64,000 nucleotides of DNA, taken from the NCBI GenBank assembly GCA_003439945.1, contig QVRM01002215.1, positions 434,001 to 498,000 of the forward strand, given 5' to 3'. The notes under the pieces were generated by a model, which had not been told where the DNA came from, searched no databases, and worked only from the letters and a program-made list of their open reading frames with translations. Below are positions 25,195-36,971 of this stretch, piece after piece. Made by a program: the position numbers and the translations under genes. Each line of letters begins with the position of its first letter. The stretch's first letter is position 1. The DNA is from Dermanyssus gallinae. Taxonomy: Eukaryota > Arthropoda > Arachnida > Mesostigmata > Dermanyssidae.

Positions 25195-25367
25195 AATTTT
25201 CGCGGGTTACGTATATTCGAATTTCGATTTTTTGTGGCGTTATGTTGGTACTCATGTCTCTCACTTATGCCGACAAGCTCGGCCATTTTGAATGTTCACT
25301 TAATTGTTGACAGCTGCTTTGCTTGCACGTGTTTTGGATCGTCTTCGATTTTTACCTATTCAAAAAA

Positions 25368-26429
25368 ATGGATCAAAGAACCTGTATCAAATTTTGTGTG
25401 AAAAACGAAATTAAGTGCGCGGATGCATTCCGAATGTTGACTGTGGCATACGGAGAAGCTACCTTGGACCGAAGCAACGTTTATCGGTGGTACAAAATGT
25501 TCTCAGAAGGCCGAGAAGATGTGAACGACGAAGAGCGTGCCGGACGCCCGAGCACTTCAACAACAGACGAAAAAATTAATGAAGTGGAGAAAATGGTATT
25601 GGCCAATCGTCGAATCACCGTTAGAGAAGTTGCTGAGGACCTAAACATATCGATTGGCTCGTGCCATTCGATTTTTATCAATGATTTGGGCATGAGACGG
25701 GTCGCCGCGAAATTCGTACCAAAATTGCTCAATTGCGACCAAAAACAGCATCGCATGAACATTGCTAATGAGATGTTGGACTCTGTCCGCGACGACCCAA
25801 ATTTGCTCCAGAGGGTCATAACTGGTGACGAATCGTGGGTTTATGGTTATGACGTGGAAACCAAAGCTCAATCATCTCAATGGAAGCTGCCGCACGAACC
25901 AAGACCGAAAAAAGCGCGCCAAGTTCGGTCGAATGTGAAAGTTTTGCTGACAGTTTTCTTCGATTGCAGGGGCGTGGTGCATCATGAGTTCTTGCCACAG
26001 GGTAGAACGGTCAATAAGGAATATTACCTGCAAGTTATGCGCAATTTGCGCGAAGCAATCCGCCAGAAACGCCCGGATTTGTGGAAGAACAAAAATTGGC
26101 TTTTGCACCACGATAACGCCCCTGCTCACACATCGTTGCTTGTGCGCGAGTTTTTGGCCAAAAACAACACACTAATGATGCCGCAGCCACCGTATTCCCC
26201 AGATCTGGCCCCCTGTGACTTTTTCTTGTTCCCTAAACTGAAGAGGCCCATGAAAGGACGACGTTACGCTACGCTTGACGAGATAAAGACGGCATCGAAG
26301 GAGGAGCTGAACAAGATAAAAAAAAATGGTTTTTTGAAGTGCTTCGAAGATTGGAAAAACCGTTGGCACAAGTGTATAATATCTCATGGGGATTACTTTG
26401 AAGGGGACAAAATAGATATTCATGAATAA
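25368..26429 (+). CDS. Mariner transposase, DD34D, uninterrupted
   Basis: 353 residues from ATG at 25368, preceded by CAAAAAA. A start further upstream (25323) is open but gives an N-terminus unlike the family. The enzyme cuts and pastes the element into TA sites in the nucleus. The N-terminal half holds two helix-turn-helix-like segments (about residues 1-110), with VYRWYKMFSEGRED and the GRPST hinge near residue 62. The catalytic triad is visible: D154 in TGDESWVYG, D249 in HHDNAPAH and D284 in YSPDLAPCDFFLF. Exactly 34 residues separate the last two, the mariner spacing. The C-terminus ends with GDYFEGDK. Length matches the usual 340-360 residues. No stop or frameshift is visible. The family is clear; actual activity is not shown by sequence alone. 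Confidence 0.96.
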   Translation: MDQRTCIKFCVKNEIKCADAFRMLTVAYGEATLDRSNVYRWYKMFSEGREDVNDEERAGRPSTSTTDEKINEVEKMVLANRRITVREVAEDLNISIGSCHSIFINDLGMRRVAAKFVPKLLNCDQKQHRMNIANEMLDSVRDDPNLLQRVITGDESWVYGYDVETKAQSSQWKLPHEPRPKKARQVRSNVKVLLTVFFDCRGVVHHEFLPQGRTVNKEYYLQVMRNLREAIRQKRPDLWKNKNWLLHHDNAPAHTSLLVREFLAKNNTLMMPQPPYSPDLAPCDFFLFPKLKRPMKGRRYATLDEIKTASKEELNKIKKNGFLKCFEDWKNRWHKCIISHGDYFEGDKIDIHE

Positions 26430-26451
26430 ATGAATAATTTTTGAAAAAACA

Positions 26452-26479
26452 CAAAAGTCGCGATACGTTTTGAACACCA
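26452..26479. repeat. Mariner 3' terminal inverted repeat
   Basis: CAAAAGTCGCGATA followed by CGTTTTGAACACCA; reverse complement of the 5' end with a few differences. TA follows at 26480-26481. Confidence 0.85.
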
Positions 26480-26549
26480 TATGTATTTAACACTTGGTCG
26501 TTATGTCTAGAACAAAAATCGTGAGCAAATGCAGAGAGATTCAACTCAT

Positions 26550-26735
26550 CTGGCGCGCCAGACGGTACCGAGCGCGGGCCGCCTAAGGCGTCCCCTGACT
26601 TGACTCAGAAAGACCGATCGCGTAAAAACTCTGCGAACCATTCGCAGGTCTGCGGATGGACCTCGAGCGTTCTTAGTTTGTTGACTGCAATACTATGATC
26701 GACTCTGTCGAAAATATTTTTCTAATCAAAATAAA
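26550..26735 (-). pseudogene. LINE relic: reverse-transcriptase motif A fragment
   Basis: On the minus strand the frame reads NIFDRVDHSIAVNKLRTL, then HPQTCEWFAEFLRDRS, then VKSGDA. This is the motif A region of CR1/jockey-type non-LTR reverse transcriptases (AFDRVDH..L..KL, then WF..FL..R...V). An in-frame stop precedes it and one interrupts it. Nothing else of the element is recognisable; the mariner immediately to the left may have landed in or beside it. Confidence 0.6.
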
Positions 26736-26829
26736 TACAATGGTAATGCTTGTTGACGCTTAAGATCGACGAGACACCAAATTGTGCCGCTTTATCACCA
26801 CGAGCAAAATATTCTGAATATTTAGACCC

Positions 26830-27240
26830 AAAAGGCGCATACTACATCCTTGTTGCTCTGATATTTCTCTCCGGAGAGATATTTCGTTAGGTTTTCAAAC
26901 AGATAATAGTCGCGCGGGGCCAGGTCGAGGGAGTAGGGTAAACGCTTCTACTAATTGTCACTTTAGAATTTTATTTCGCGTGATTCGTGTAAAAAGGCGT
27001 TTAAGAGGGCTTCAGTTAACCCAAGAGTACTACCCAGTTATTACTCTACTTGTATAAAAATCAATATAGAATACCTTTTGCGTCTTAGAAACCGGCCACC
27101 GACCAAAACCTTTCAAGTTGAGAGTGCCAATTTAATTGTGTGGGATTTGTGGAATCTCTTCCTTCCAAAGTAAACCGTTAGATCCAGGTTTCGACGGCGG
27201 TTACGAATCGGCCCAAAAATCCCGCGAATTTCATCTTAAA
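26830..27240 (-). pseudogene. Old mariner transposase relic
   Basis: Minus-strand pieces in mariner order: GRFVTAVETWIQ-like (about 27210-27180; here CTA/TAA changes interrupt it), then FWSVAGF and DAKGILYIDF (about 27105-27055), RVITG (about 27040), LLNAFLHESREIK (about 27010-26970), and finally YSLDLAPRDYYLFENL (about 26940-26890). The usual first catalytic MDETW reads AVETW, so that Asp is lost. The segment holding the second catalytic Asp (HxDNAP) is missing, consistent with the roughly 100-bp shortfall. This is an irritans-like branch, distinct from the intact element 400 bp away. Subfamily naming is inference. Confidence 0.72.
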
Positions 27241-28179
27241 AGTTACTTTCTGAAATTGACACACGTGTCAGTTGTTGCTCAGTTGTTAGCTCGTGTGTTA
27301 GGCGTTTCGCTCTAATTATTTTATATGCAGAAATATCGACGCAATGTTTGATATAAGGCATGCGAGTGACCGTCCAGAACGTGCATTGTACTGTCAATAT
27401 CAAAATTGACTTTAGTTTCCGTTGCAGTTAAAGCTTCTAAAAATAGTTAGTCACAACACGATACCATTGTGCTGCATTGTCACGGGATGGCCTGACATAC
27501 TATAGTTGCGAGATCTGCTACAAACGCAATTCGACATGATACTTATGTTTGTAACTTACGAAGATCGTCTCTCCCCGGTGCTGTACTTGACATTAGCTTT
27601 CTTGAAAACTGTATGCATGCGATGCTACACACTTTTTGACCCACCTAGTATATTATCATCTCGTCTCTATTTTTTTAGCCAAGCGTAACCATACTGAACC
27701 TATCTGGGCGTCATCCAGCAGAAGAATGCTAACAACAATGATTAACCCGATTTAGCAATTAAAGGTGACAATGTAGTTCTACTTAAACAGGATTATCCGA
27801 CCAATGGCAGCCCTTCAGTTTTTTTTCTTTGAAACCGAGCGTTAGCCGCCTTTACTCCTACAGAGACCTTGTCCGCCAACGGACACGTGCGAAGTCTTAA
27901 GTTCATTTTGAGTACAACGCCGCTTCTCACGAGTGTTTGAGTATAAACGCGCGTGCTTTCTATATGGTGTTGCAAGATGCTGCTTCGCGGAGCGTCACTC
28001 TACTATAACCTGCCCAAACAACCACAGTGCATATGCATACAAATAAAGAACGACAATATTCAGCATAAATAGTTTCATTTATAAACTAGCCGTAACCCAA
28101 ATGTTCACAGTCTGAGAAATATTCATTGAGAAGCTATGCGTCGTGCCGGGAGAAGCCTACGACTATATATATATATATA

Positions 28180-28541
28180 TTGATACCAGCCTTTGAGTGG
28201 GCGGACGCAATGTTGTTCGAGCTTCATCAGTCCAGACGCGGAGAACGGGTGAACGCTATGGCACAATATCAGTTATTATGCATCCATAATGACGGCAGCG
28301 CGGCGAAACATGCTAGCATTAACGACGCTATTGGCAGAGTCCTTCAGTCAGCTGGATTCCCAGCAATGCTTTTGCCATGGAGCTTGTTCTGGGAAGACAG
28401 AATACGGCCTGAAAGTATGACGATGGTTCCCCTCGAGGCAGGTAAGCTCTTGATGTGGGATGTAACTGTGTCGGACACACTCACATCCTCTATGGCCCGA
28501 CGCAATACATTTCAAAGAGCGCACATAGCAGCAATAGGGTG
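28180..28541 (+). pseudogene. Retroelement C-terminal fragment with endonuclease-like motif
   Basis: The open stretch contains KHASINDAIGRVLQSAGFP, then RIRPESMTMVPLEAGKLL, then MWDVTVSDTLTSS. This matches the C-terminal region of a widespread invertebrate reverse-transcriptase family in which RPD(G) and WDVT(x)xDT are strongly conserved. The RPD..(12-14)..WDVT spacing looks like a PD-(D/E)xK nuclease core, as in restriction-like endonucleases of R2-type elements; that functional reading is an inference. Here the PD has become PE. A TA tract breaks the upstream reading frame (28158-28180), and no reverse transcriptase is visible upstream. The RT relic at 51043-51640 is probably from the same superfamily. 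Confidence 0.65.
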
Positions 28542-28723
28542 AGAAGAGGAAATATCGTACTCAAATGCTGGGCACGTGTACGACTTTACACCGTACGCGT
28601 TTAAGACGCTAGTAGGACGGAAATATCACTTAATCGCATATGCATAGCACTACGGGAAATAAAAGATCGCGGCCGAGTCTCTTAGGCGATAAGTTTCAAT
28701 TTTGATCCAACGAGGCAACGCAG

Positions 28724-28724
<1 letters not shown>

Positions 28725-28763
<39 letters not shown>
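28725..28763. repeat. (TA)n microsatellite
   Basis: About 19 uninterrupted TA units. Confidence 0.9.
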
Positions 28764-28766
<3 letters not shown>

Positions 28767-31700
28767 CTGATTTCAATCTCAAAATATTTTTACCACAAAT
28801 CAGGATTTAAAATCTTTGCAGAGCGCAGGGTATGCCAGGAAACGTCCCAGAAATTCTGACTTCAGCACACGTAATAAGCATGTGTCTTTTTATTGGCGAA
28901 AATCCAGGTTTAGTAAATTTCATACGGTGCAGGTTCATTCGTTAGTTTCGAGTTTCCTCGTCGAGTGCCAAACGCTGTTTTTCCTAAAGACAGAAGTTTC
29001 TATTAAATCACGTCTTTGTACGTTAATTAGACCTGATATGAGTACGATGCAATAATAGAGTGGAGCGGAACATATTAGGCATGGCCTAAATCGCTACAGT
29101 TTGAATTGATAAAAGAACATACTGAGCCATAAACGGTAGAGCTATCTAAGAATGACAACCGCTGCGTAACAGTTGTTTACTAAACTACCTCTACCTATGC
29201 GTCCACGTCACAGAAAGCCAAGGCTTTTTTTTTTACCTAGGTGCTTGCTTCTTCAGACCTCTGGTGCACAACTTTACTCTTTTCCGTGAGATAAAAGGGT
29301 GAGGTGTCATTTTTGTGCTTTAGAAACGCTTTGAAAGGTAAAATACATGCATTTAGCTTAGAAGAATCTGCAACGTAAGGCAGTGTAGGGAAATGCACCA
29401 GATGGTCAAAAACGAGGAAACACAAAAGTTTATTAAAAGCTCATACAATTCGTAAGGGTGATTTTGGCATACACGTCTATAATATGTCTGTTCAAAACGT
29501 CTGTTCAAAAACACAGTTTCACTGCTCTGTAAACAGCATTCAATAACTAGGTTTTTAAACCGACTTTAATGAGTCTAACAATTTATATATCTAGATGGAC
29601 TTAATAGAGACTGCAGATCCAAACTAGATTGATTGGTGTTACAATATATTACCTGCGTAGAATCACAGAGGGTTACGGAAAATGCTGTATCGTGGTGTGT
29701 AAAGACGTTGCTTCCAATTTTCTGTATACACTTGATTCAAGCTTGCTTTCAAAAAAATTGCTGTTTAGCTAGAGCAAAAATAGCGCCATAGTTATTTTCT
29801 TAAACGAGCCCATCCGCATGAACGTATATATCTCCATGAGATAATACACAATAAACGTTTTAAACTAAGTAGTCTAGGATGCTCACCACTGCTAGAATTA
29901 TTTGTGGTATATGAGGAAACAATTGGTGAGCTGCCCAATTAGGTGCTGTATAATTACACGCCATCGCTTGTGAGCGCATGCCGTATAATCATACCTTGTA
30001 GAACAAATTTATCGAACTGGAATCCGTTGAATTGAAATCGTGCATTCAATGCACATATCTATATATAAAAAAACGTCAGAGTAGTGATGTTTTGCGAAGT
30101 TTATAAAGGGCATTGCATCTACTACCTATAAACACCAGAAAATAAATCTGGACTCTCATATCTTCGTTCGGTTTTTACGGTTAACGAGATATATGTTTTT
30201 GACAAATGCCACTGCTGTGCAAGTAGTTACTATAGTAGACAGACATGTTCTCGACACTTACAAAATACATTGAAAAATATATAAATAAAAAATGTCATTG
30301 CTATCACTTATAAAACTGCGCGCGGTATAGCTATGAATGGCTAAAGTTCGTAGCATTTGGTTTTTGTTCATATGGCTTTCTGCGGCCACATACTTTTCGT
30401 TGAAATCGGTGGTGTTTGTCAAAAATGCACCGTGCTGGTATACGCTGTTCCCCTGATTCTGTTTAAGTAACTATTTGGATAATGAGGCAAGTGAAATGTC
30501 ATGTAATACCATGCTCGATTCTGTCTGTTTTGAGTTAATATGAAACGTATGCTTATTATGTAGCGGGACCTCTCCATAGACTCTATAAATATATATAATA
30601 AAAAAAATCTGAGAAGCGAGGCCTACCCACGTAGGTGTTGATAGCAAGAAATCAAGGAGTATATGTATTCCGCTACAGTCCACATAATGTTAAAAGTCGT
30701 CTGCTACCTTTTTTTATAGTATACGTCGGACTCTTACGCAAAACTGTTAACGAAAACAAATCGTTTTCAAGTAATTAAGGATAAGGGCAACATGAAAAGG
30801 AGTATGTGCGTTCATATGTATATTTATATATATGCCAACGATGACCTATTCCCCTCAGAATAATCAGTACTGAAAGATCAACTCTTACATACATTTATCT
30901 TTTACGTTGAATGCCAAGCGAATATTGCTAGATACATATTTAGTTTTACATTTCTGCATTTACATTCAACAATATGCCCGGTATTCGCGACTGTGGTGCC
31001 AAGTGGTGAACAACATTAACGCGACGCATATTTAGAACAAAGCTTCTTTTGTATATAGCTAGCTCGACCAGTGTTCGCTAAAAATGATAGCCCCTCGTTT
31101 ATTTGGTTTCCAAAAATAGCAAAAGCAGGGCCGATTAGATGCGATAAACTTAATTTATTTAATGACATTTAGCCTATATTTTAAAGCATCGGAATTTCAG
31201 AGAGGCAAATGCCCGTGAAAAGGCAGCATCGATTAAGACTAATATAAAATTCAATTAAGGATAAATGTCATGATAGAACAAGATCACGACGGAGTTCTAA
31301 TGTGTTAAGGTGTACAAAGGCTAGTAGAGGACACAAGCCTCGGAGTTGACAGGCCGGTTATAAAGAGGATGTCGAATGCCACGGAGGGTAATAAGAGGTA
31401 CCCTGGGGAGTACAGAGTTTCTCGCAGGGGTGAAAGTTTAAATTCCTGGGGACTGCACAGATTCCAATGGACGCACCGTGCAAGTATATCGCATGCATAT
31501 TTATACCACTACGCATGCTCGATTTTCTCTGTTGGCAAATAGAAATAATGAGTCATTATACCATAAATTTAGGGTTAGTAAAATAGATCAATCTTTTTGT
31601 TAATATAAAAAATCGCTCTTCTTAACTGTTGCTTAACGCTTATTCAATAAAGACGTTTTATATATCTAGATTTGCTCATGTTTTGTTTAATGCAAAAAGT

Positions 31701-32189
31701 GGTTAATGTGGCACTTTTCGGTGGCTTTTGATACGTTCCAAGTTGAAAAAAAACCTCTCCAAATCTCTATACAATTAATTAACTAAACCGATGATAACTT
31801 AACGGAGAAAGGTCAGAACTAAGAGGGCACTTAAGTATCCCAAAACAGATGTGGTCGGACAGCTGTTGATATTATGGAATACAATGCATCTACAATAGAT
31901 TTCAAACTACCGAGCCGCTGCCAGTATATTTCATGGCAATTATTTGTTTTCTGTGAGCGCCGTTCATTGGACCACACCCGTGCTGGTGTGGGAATTATGT
32001 AAGTATTCAGAAACGCCACGTCTGCAGACCACAACGAGCTGTGATTAACAACACTTTCGCGACAGCGCTTCGGAAAGTCGGATATCAACATCAATGACGT
32101 GGTTATTCTGTGTGCGATTTGTATGCTCACGGCTAGCAACCCAGCTTGAGCGCTACAAGAGCCTGCTAAAGGCCCATGGCAGCTGATGC
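28764..32189. other. Unassigned AT-rich DNA
   Basis: Read on both strands with no supported gene or element. The minus-strand frame of 142 codons at 32259-31831 runs through a TA tract and the palindrome at 32217, and resembles nothing I know. Confidence 0.4.
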
Positions 32190-32216
32190 ATATATATATA
32201 TATATATATATATATA

Positions 32217-32290
32217 GGGCTACAAAAAAGTTTTTTCGGTTTTGTCCGTAGAGAATCATTACAAAAACCGAAGAAACTTTTTTGTAGACC

Positions 32291-32291
<1 letters not shown>
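32217..32291. repeat. 75-bp near-perfect palindrome inside (TA)n (mini-MITE candidate)
   Basis: The left arm 32217-32245 (GGGCTACAAAAAAG then TTTTTTCGGTTTTG) pairs with the right arm 32261-32291 (CAAAAACCGAAGAAAC then TTTTTTGTAGACCC), leaving a loop of about 15 bases. Both sides are TA repeats (32190-32215 and about 32294-32324). The structure therefore looks like a tiny terminal-inverted-repeat element inserted at TA, as Tc1/mariner-type elements do. It has no coding capacity. Confidence 0.8.
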
Positions 32292-32324
<33 letters not shown>

Positions 32325-32325
<1 letters not shown>

Positions 32326-33900
32326 CGCTGCTCATAGCCAGCTCAGTTCTGGAATCTCATAGTAGTCGATGCATTTACGCGCGGCGGTTTTAAGCTTACA
32401 ATTTATCACAAAACTACACATCTTATAACTACGGTTGAGCTTGATTAATTATTTGCCCGATGTGCTTACTCGTATCTATTTATTAGCGATTACGCAGCAA
32501 ACTCTTGTATTGGTGAGGTTGCATCTTTCCTACAGCAGAGAAAAGAGTTGAACGTCGACGTTCGTCGATGTTACCATACAGTGATCAACGGACAGGCGGA
32601 AAAAGTGGTCAAAATAATCAATATGAGGAGATTAACAGCACCGGCCTAAATCATCAAGTTAAGCCACAATCAGCATCTACGAGTGGGTCACCTATAAGGC
32701 TACGTCCACGTGTGTTGGCAAGGGTTTCCTGTTGGCAACATAGAGTGTTGTATTCTCATAGAGTTATGGAAGGCAGTGGTCGGGAAGTTTCTAATTAGTC
32801 GCGTTGGCGGACTACCTCTGGGAGCGCTGGTGCTCAAGGTAGGACACAGACGCTAGTTGTAAGAAGCTAGATGCTAATGCCCTAATAAGTGATGTCTGAG
32901 TAAATTAGGGCCGTAAGCTACCAGCAATTACCCGGTACACTCACATCTCCGCGCTTCTGATGCGAATAGATACACAAGACTGTGATATAGCAAAGTAAGC
33001 CTAACGTGAAGAATCCTCAAGTCAATTTCATATCGTGTATATGCAATGCATGCGTAAGGATACTTAAAACATAAACAAATAAAAAGAACATTTAAAATTG
33101 TGGCTGAAGATAGTTTTTGGACTTTAGAAAATTGACAAACCGCTACAATCTAGAGCGGGAATACTTTGCCAAATTGGGCAGGCCTGGCTTGTTTTCGAAC
33201 AGTGTGCGCTTGTTAAATTTTACGCATTTTAATTAAATATAATAATCACATATTATTTAGACTACACATAATATTTTACGCAAGTTCACTATACCCACAA
33301 GAAAGCCTTAGATAGATATAGGAGTGAAAATCGAAGAATTTAAATGGTTCTCTCGGTACGATGGTACGACGTCAGATGATATGTGTTGTCGGTACTTGTT
33401 GAATGTGTATGCATATTGTACACATATGTGACATTAATTGCAAGAACGACGGTATTTGAGTCAAACTATTTAATTTTATACGTACAAACGTCAAAGACAC
33501 GCGTTTTATCATATGATCCTACTAAATAACTGGATTTCTAATACAAAAAAGAATCTCATTCAAGCAAACAGTATTCTAGTATAGCCGCGCTTTGAGGCCA
33601 ATCAGCACGTAATATGCCGGTTACCAACAGTACCCCATGATTCGGCAAACCTGTCACAAGTTGCCGATTTGTGAGGGCTGGGGTTCGCTTTTATTTATGT
33701 AAGTAATCTGATCGAGATTTTCCCTGAGAACCGCTGTCTCAGCCCCTCTGATTCTTGATGAACCTTGAAGCAGGTTTTAAGCGTTGGAAAATTAAACCCG
33801 CTAACGACACTACGTTTGCCCGCTCAAGTTAGGTATAGGAGCTGTAAACTTCGACAAACACTGTTTTTCATCAGGACATTTGATTAGTTTATGACTATTA
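32325..33900. other. Unassigned DNA
   Basis: Only short frames. A 76-codon plus-strand frame at 32568-32798 resembles no known family. Bases 33600-33900 may be the degraded C-terminal part of the neighbouring minus-strand LINE relic, but I could not read motifs in it. Confidence 0.35.
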
Positions 33901-33914
33901 ACAGACATTTACGT

Positions 33915-35000
33915 TTTTAACGTTTGAAGGGTAGGGCAGACATTTTCGTACGCAATGTTCCAAAGAGTTGGGCCCAAAACGAACGCTGGGGGACCCTTAC
34001 GGTGTTAAAATATGGGTTGCCTTGATAGGCAACCGCACGTTGTGACAAGTAGGATTCTAAAATCTCTCTAAGATAGGGCGATATATAAACACGTGGTAAT
34101 GCGCCATTCGTAGAGTTCCATGACATTGAGTTAAAAGCGTACTTGATGTCAAGGAGATTTGCTAGGCAGTGCAATCTCGTTTCTGAGCAAGTACCTCTCT
34201 GGGTTACGGCTATCGTTAAATGCCTTAAATTGCGTGCTTAGCCAAAAGTCGTGTTGGTCGTCTGAGATCACTTTTTATGGTCTAATTCCTTTGTCAGCAG
34301 CATTGTATAAAATGCTCGACTGCGTTGGAGAGACTGGGCAAGATGCTAAAAGGTCTAGAAGTAGAGGGTTCATTTTGGGGGGAATCGAATTCAAGAACCA
34401 GGACAAGGTTGGTTTTTTTTTCCGGCAGTCGGGCAATATGCTCGATTTTACGATGGCCTCCACCATTGCTGTATAAGCATTTGAACGGCTTCTCATGGGA
34501 TGCCGTCTGTGCCCAGTAATCCATTGTCCTGGGAGAAGTCTAATTTCTTGGCGTTGAAGGTCGATCTAAGTGGTAGGGGGTCCGAGGGAGACAGCCCGCT
34601 GATGCCTTTTTGAGCTAGGTCAGGAGGCCTTAGTTTGTGGCAGGTAATTTTATAACCCTGCCCCCAGTGGTTGTTCTGGACTTTGTTACAAAGTCTTTGG
34701 GAGTACTCAAACTTGCTCTTTTTATTTCCTGGGAAAAGGCGCGTCTTTGTATTCCTTCCATATAGCTTGAAGATCTGCACGAGCATGCCGGTGACATGTG
34801 CGACGGGTACATATGCGCCTTATGATTTGATGGCATTTTTTTCATGCCTCAGCTCTTTGACTATTCCACCAGTTCGTGAGGGACCGCCGAACTAGTGTGG
34901 GGTGACTTGTTGCTTTACAAACGTCCTCTAGCACAGTCGATACCGTGTGTGGTTCCGTATCACGCAGCCGGGCGCAGCGACACTCAATTTCCTGCTGTGA
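33915..35000 (-). pseudogene. R1/jockey-like LINE relic: linker and reverse transcriptase
   Basis: Collinear minus-strand fragments: TNWWNSQRAEA (about 34890), the KEYKDA-type linker, VQNNHWGQGYKITCHKL (about 34690-34640) and GTDGIPHEAVQ (about 34510-34480). Then PSTSRPFSILPSLSNAVEHF (about 34380-34320), in the place of the FRPISLLP..GKLFE block. Then LLDIKYAFNSMSWN (motif A, about 34150-34110), ISPYLREILESYLSQRAV, and VRVPQRSFW (motif B, about 34000-33975; Gly of VPQGS lost). At least three frame changes and several stops make it inactive. Motif order and the WxxGYK linker resemble R1/LOA/jockey-type enzymes. The YADD box was not found. The endonuclease would lie above 35000 and is not recognisable. 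Confidence 0.75.
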
Positions 35001-36936
35001 GGCCTCAGAATATATCCCTTAGGCGCAGCCTGCAGTTTTTAAGAGGGAATGACGTCAAATGGAAATAAAAAGTAGTGTAGTGGTGATCTGAGAGGTTTTC
35101 GACGTCGTCGTGTACAGATCACCCTGTTACTCTGTCTTCCGTGGTGCTACAGCGTATGAGTATATGCTGAAAGTTTGTAATCGTATGATTTAGGTGGATG
35201 ATATTATTGAATGTAGCAATGCGTCTGGCAATGGGAGATCGAATTTAAAGCAATTAATTGGCGTTTACGTTATTGGGCTAGTCTCTAGGATAACGGTAAG
35301 TCTACCACTCCTACTACGTCAGAGTAGAAGTCAAGATCTCTATAAGACTCGGGCCACAAACTCTCTTCTCCATCCGACTGATTACTCTATTTTTACTTCG
35401 TAAATATTAAAAAGGCAGCAAGGATCGTAAATCATATTTGTTTTTGATAGCCACGAATCTACTTTATCCCACCATCATTGTTAAAGCATAGCCATTTTTA
35501 CCTAGTTATCTATCTTAGAATAATCCTATGGAGTCTCTCCCGATAAAATAGGAATTTGCTTTCAAAGCTCTTTTCTACGATGTCGCGTAGACGTCTGTCC
35601 GCCCTATCACGTTACGTCCCCCCTACCGCTCTATTACCTTCAAACCGTACGCTTGGTTTGGAAAGTACTCACGTAATAGACGACGGCTCTGTGTCTGATC
35701 GATAAGCCTCAGGCACACACGACACAGAGGTCAACACTGTGCCGTAGAGAAGCAACATCGACATCAGCAATAGCTGCAACATCAGAACAACTACCCTAGC
35801 TAGGTGAAGAAAGAATGCACAAACACAGACGTGTTTGTGCGTTTGGTTTGACGTCAACGTTCAACTTTAGACGAGGGACGCTATGCATTTTGGATCACAG
35901 TAGGGTGGGGTTCAATGCGCAAAAAAAACACAAATCATCAAAATGAACGGCCGCTAAAATGCTCTTGAACTCATAAAAGCGGGCCGGAGTCCAGCTTAGT
36001 GGAGCGAGGTGACAAATAATGCACATACGTAGGGACCAAATTACGCTTGTGCAATTCCTGTGGTAGAGTAGGCATGTTTTCTTAGAAAGTATACTTCGGA
36101 AGGCGTAGGATGAATAAACTACGTGCGTCACGTTTTGCCACCGTAACTCCAGATGCGGCAAAAAAGGTTCTGTATTTTCTGCCCTGTAGGCTGCAGTGAC
36201 TGAAACTGGCGGAGAAGGAATCATCGCCGAGGAGACGCTTTGGGGCTCTTCCTCGTGAGCACAGTGAACAATTTTGGCAGGCGTTGTGCCGTATATTAAT
36301 TGCTCGCCCACTTAGTACTACCCTTTTCCAGTTTGACCATCGTCATAATTTGACTGCTAGAATAGAGGATGGCTGTAGTCAACTTGCTTTCAAGAGCTCA
36401 GAGTCAGGTCACTTTCAAGAGCGGGCGTCTATGGCGACAGGGGCGGCTGGGGTTTCGACGACGATCATGATAACACGTTACAATTGCCGTATTGCAAAGC
36501 TACCACCCGTTTGTCGTTAATTAGCTTAACACGCATGTGTGAATGTTAATGGAAAATATATCCCCGTGTAGCATGTCATAGTGACAGGCGACGAACGATC
36601 TCCAAAGGTAGATAAGACAGCAGGTGCACTACTACAGCGCTTTTCAAATATTCCGTTTGCCGTGTTGGGGTTTGTGTCACCTGCCATCGTATTCTATAGT
36701 TATCTGATAGTCACCTATCTACCGCCTCTGTCTAAAATCATATCTACAATATAAATTGTGCTCAGTTTATTAAACAGCCTTTTCAGAAGCTCGTAAGCTT
36801 AAGTGTTCGGCACTGCAAAGTGCAGCGTCGTTTTGGCTCGAAATAACTGGTATTTTTAGCTGTACCTGCATTGTATTGTGAAAGGGAAGGTTTGGCTTAG
36901 GAGTGATTGACTCAAACTCTTAGAAGTTCGAACACC

Positions 36937-36971
<35 letters not shown>

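Larger units (their letters stand above)
25163..26479 (+). mobile_element. Mariner-family DNA transposon, apparently intact
   Basis: A single uninterrupted DD34D transposase ORF is bounded by imperfect terminal inverted repeats of about 28-32 bp, and TA dinucleotides abut both ends (25161-25162 and 26480-26481). The inner part of the repeats, TATCGCGACTTTTG, is identical at both ends. The outer part differs by a few substitutions and a small gap (CGAGGTGTGTTCAA against TGGTGTTCAA). Total length of about 1.3 kb is typical for the family. The intact ORF implies a fairly recent insertion. Subfamily was not assigned. Confidence 0.92.

Noticed and set aside
35895..36311. 138-codon minus-strand frame as a LINE endonuclease
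   Set aside because: No GDFN, SDH or WN motif could be found; no other element features beside it.
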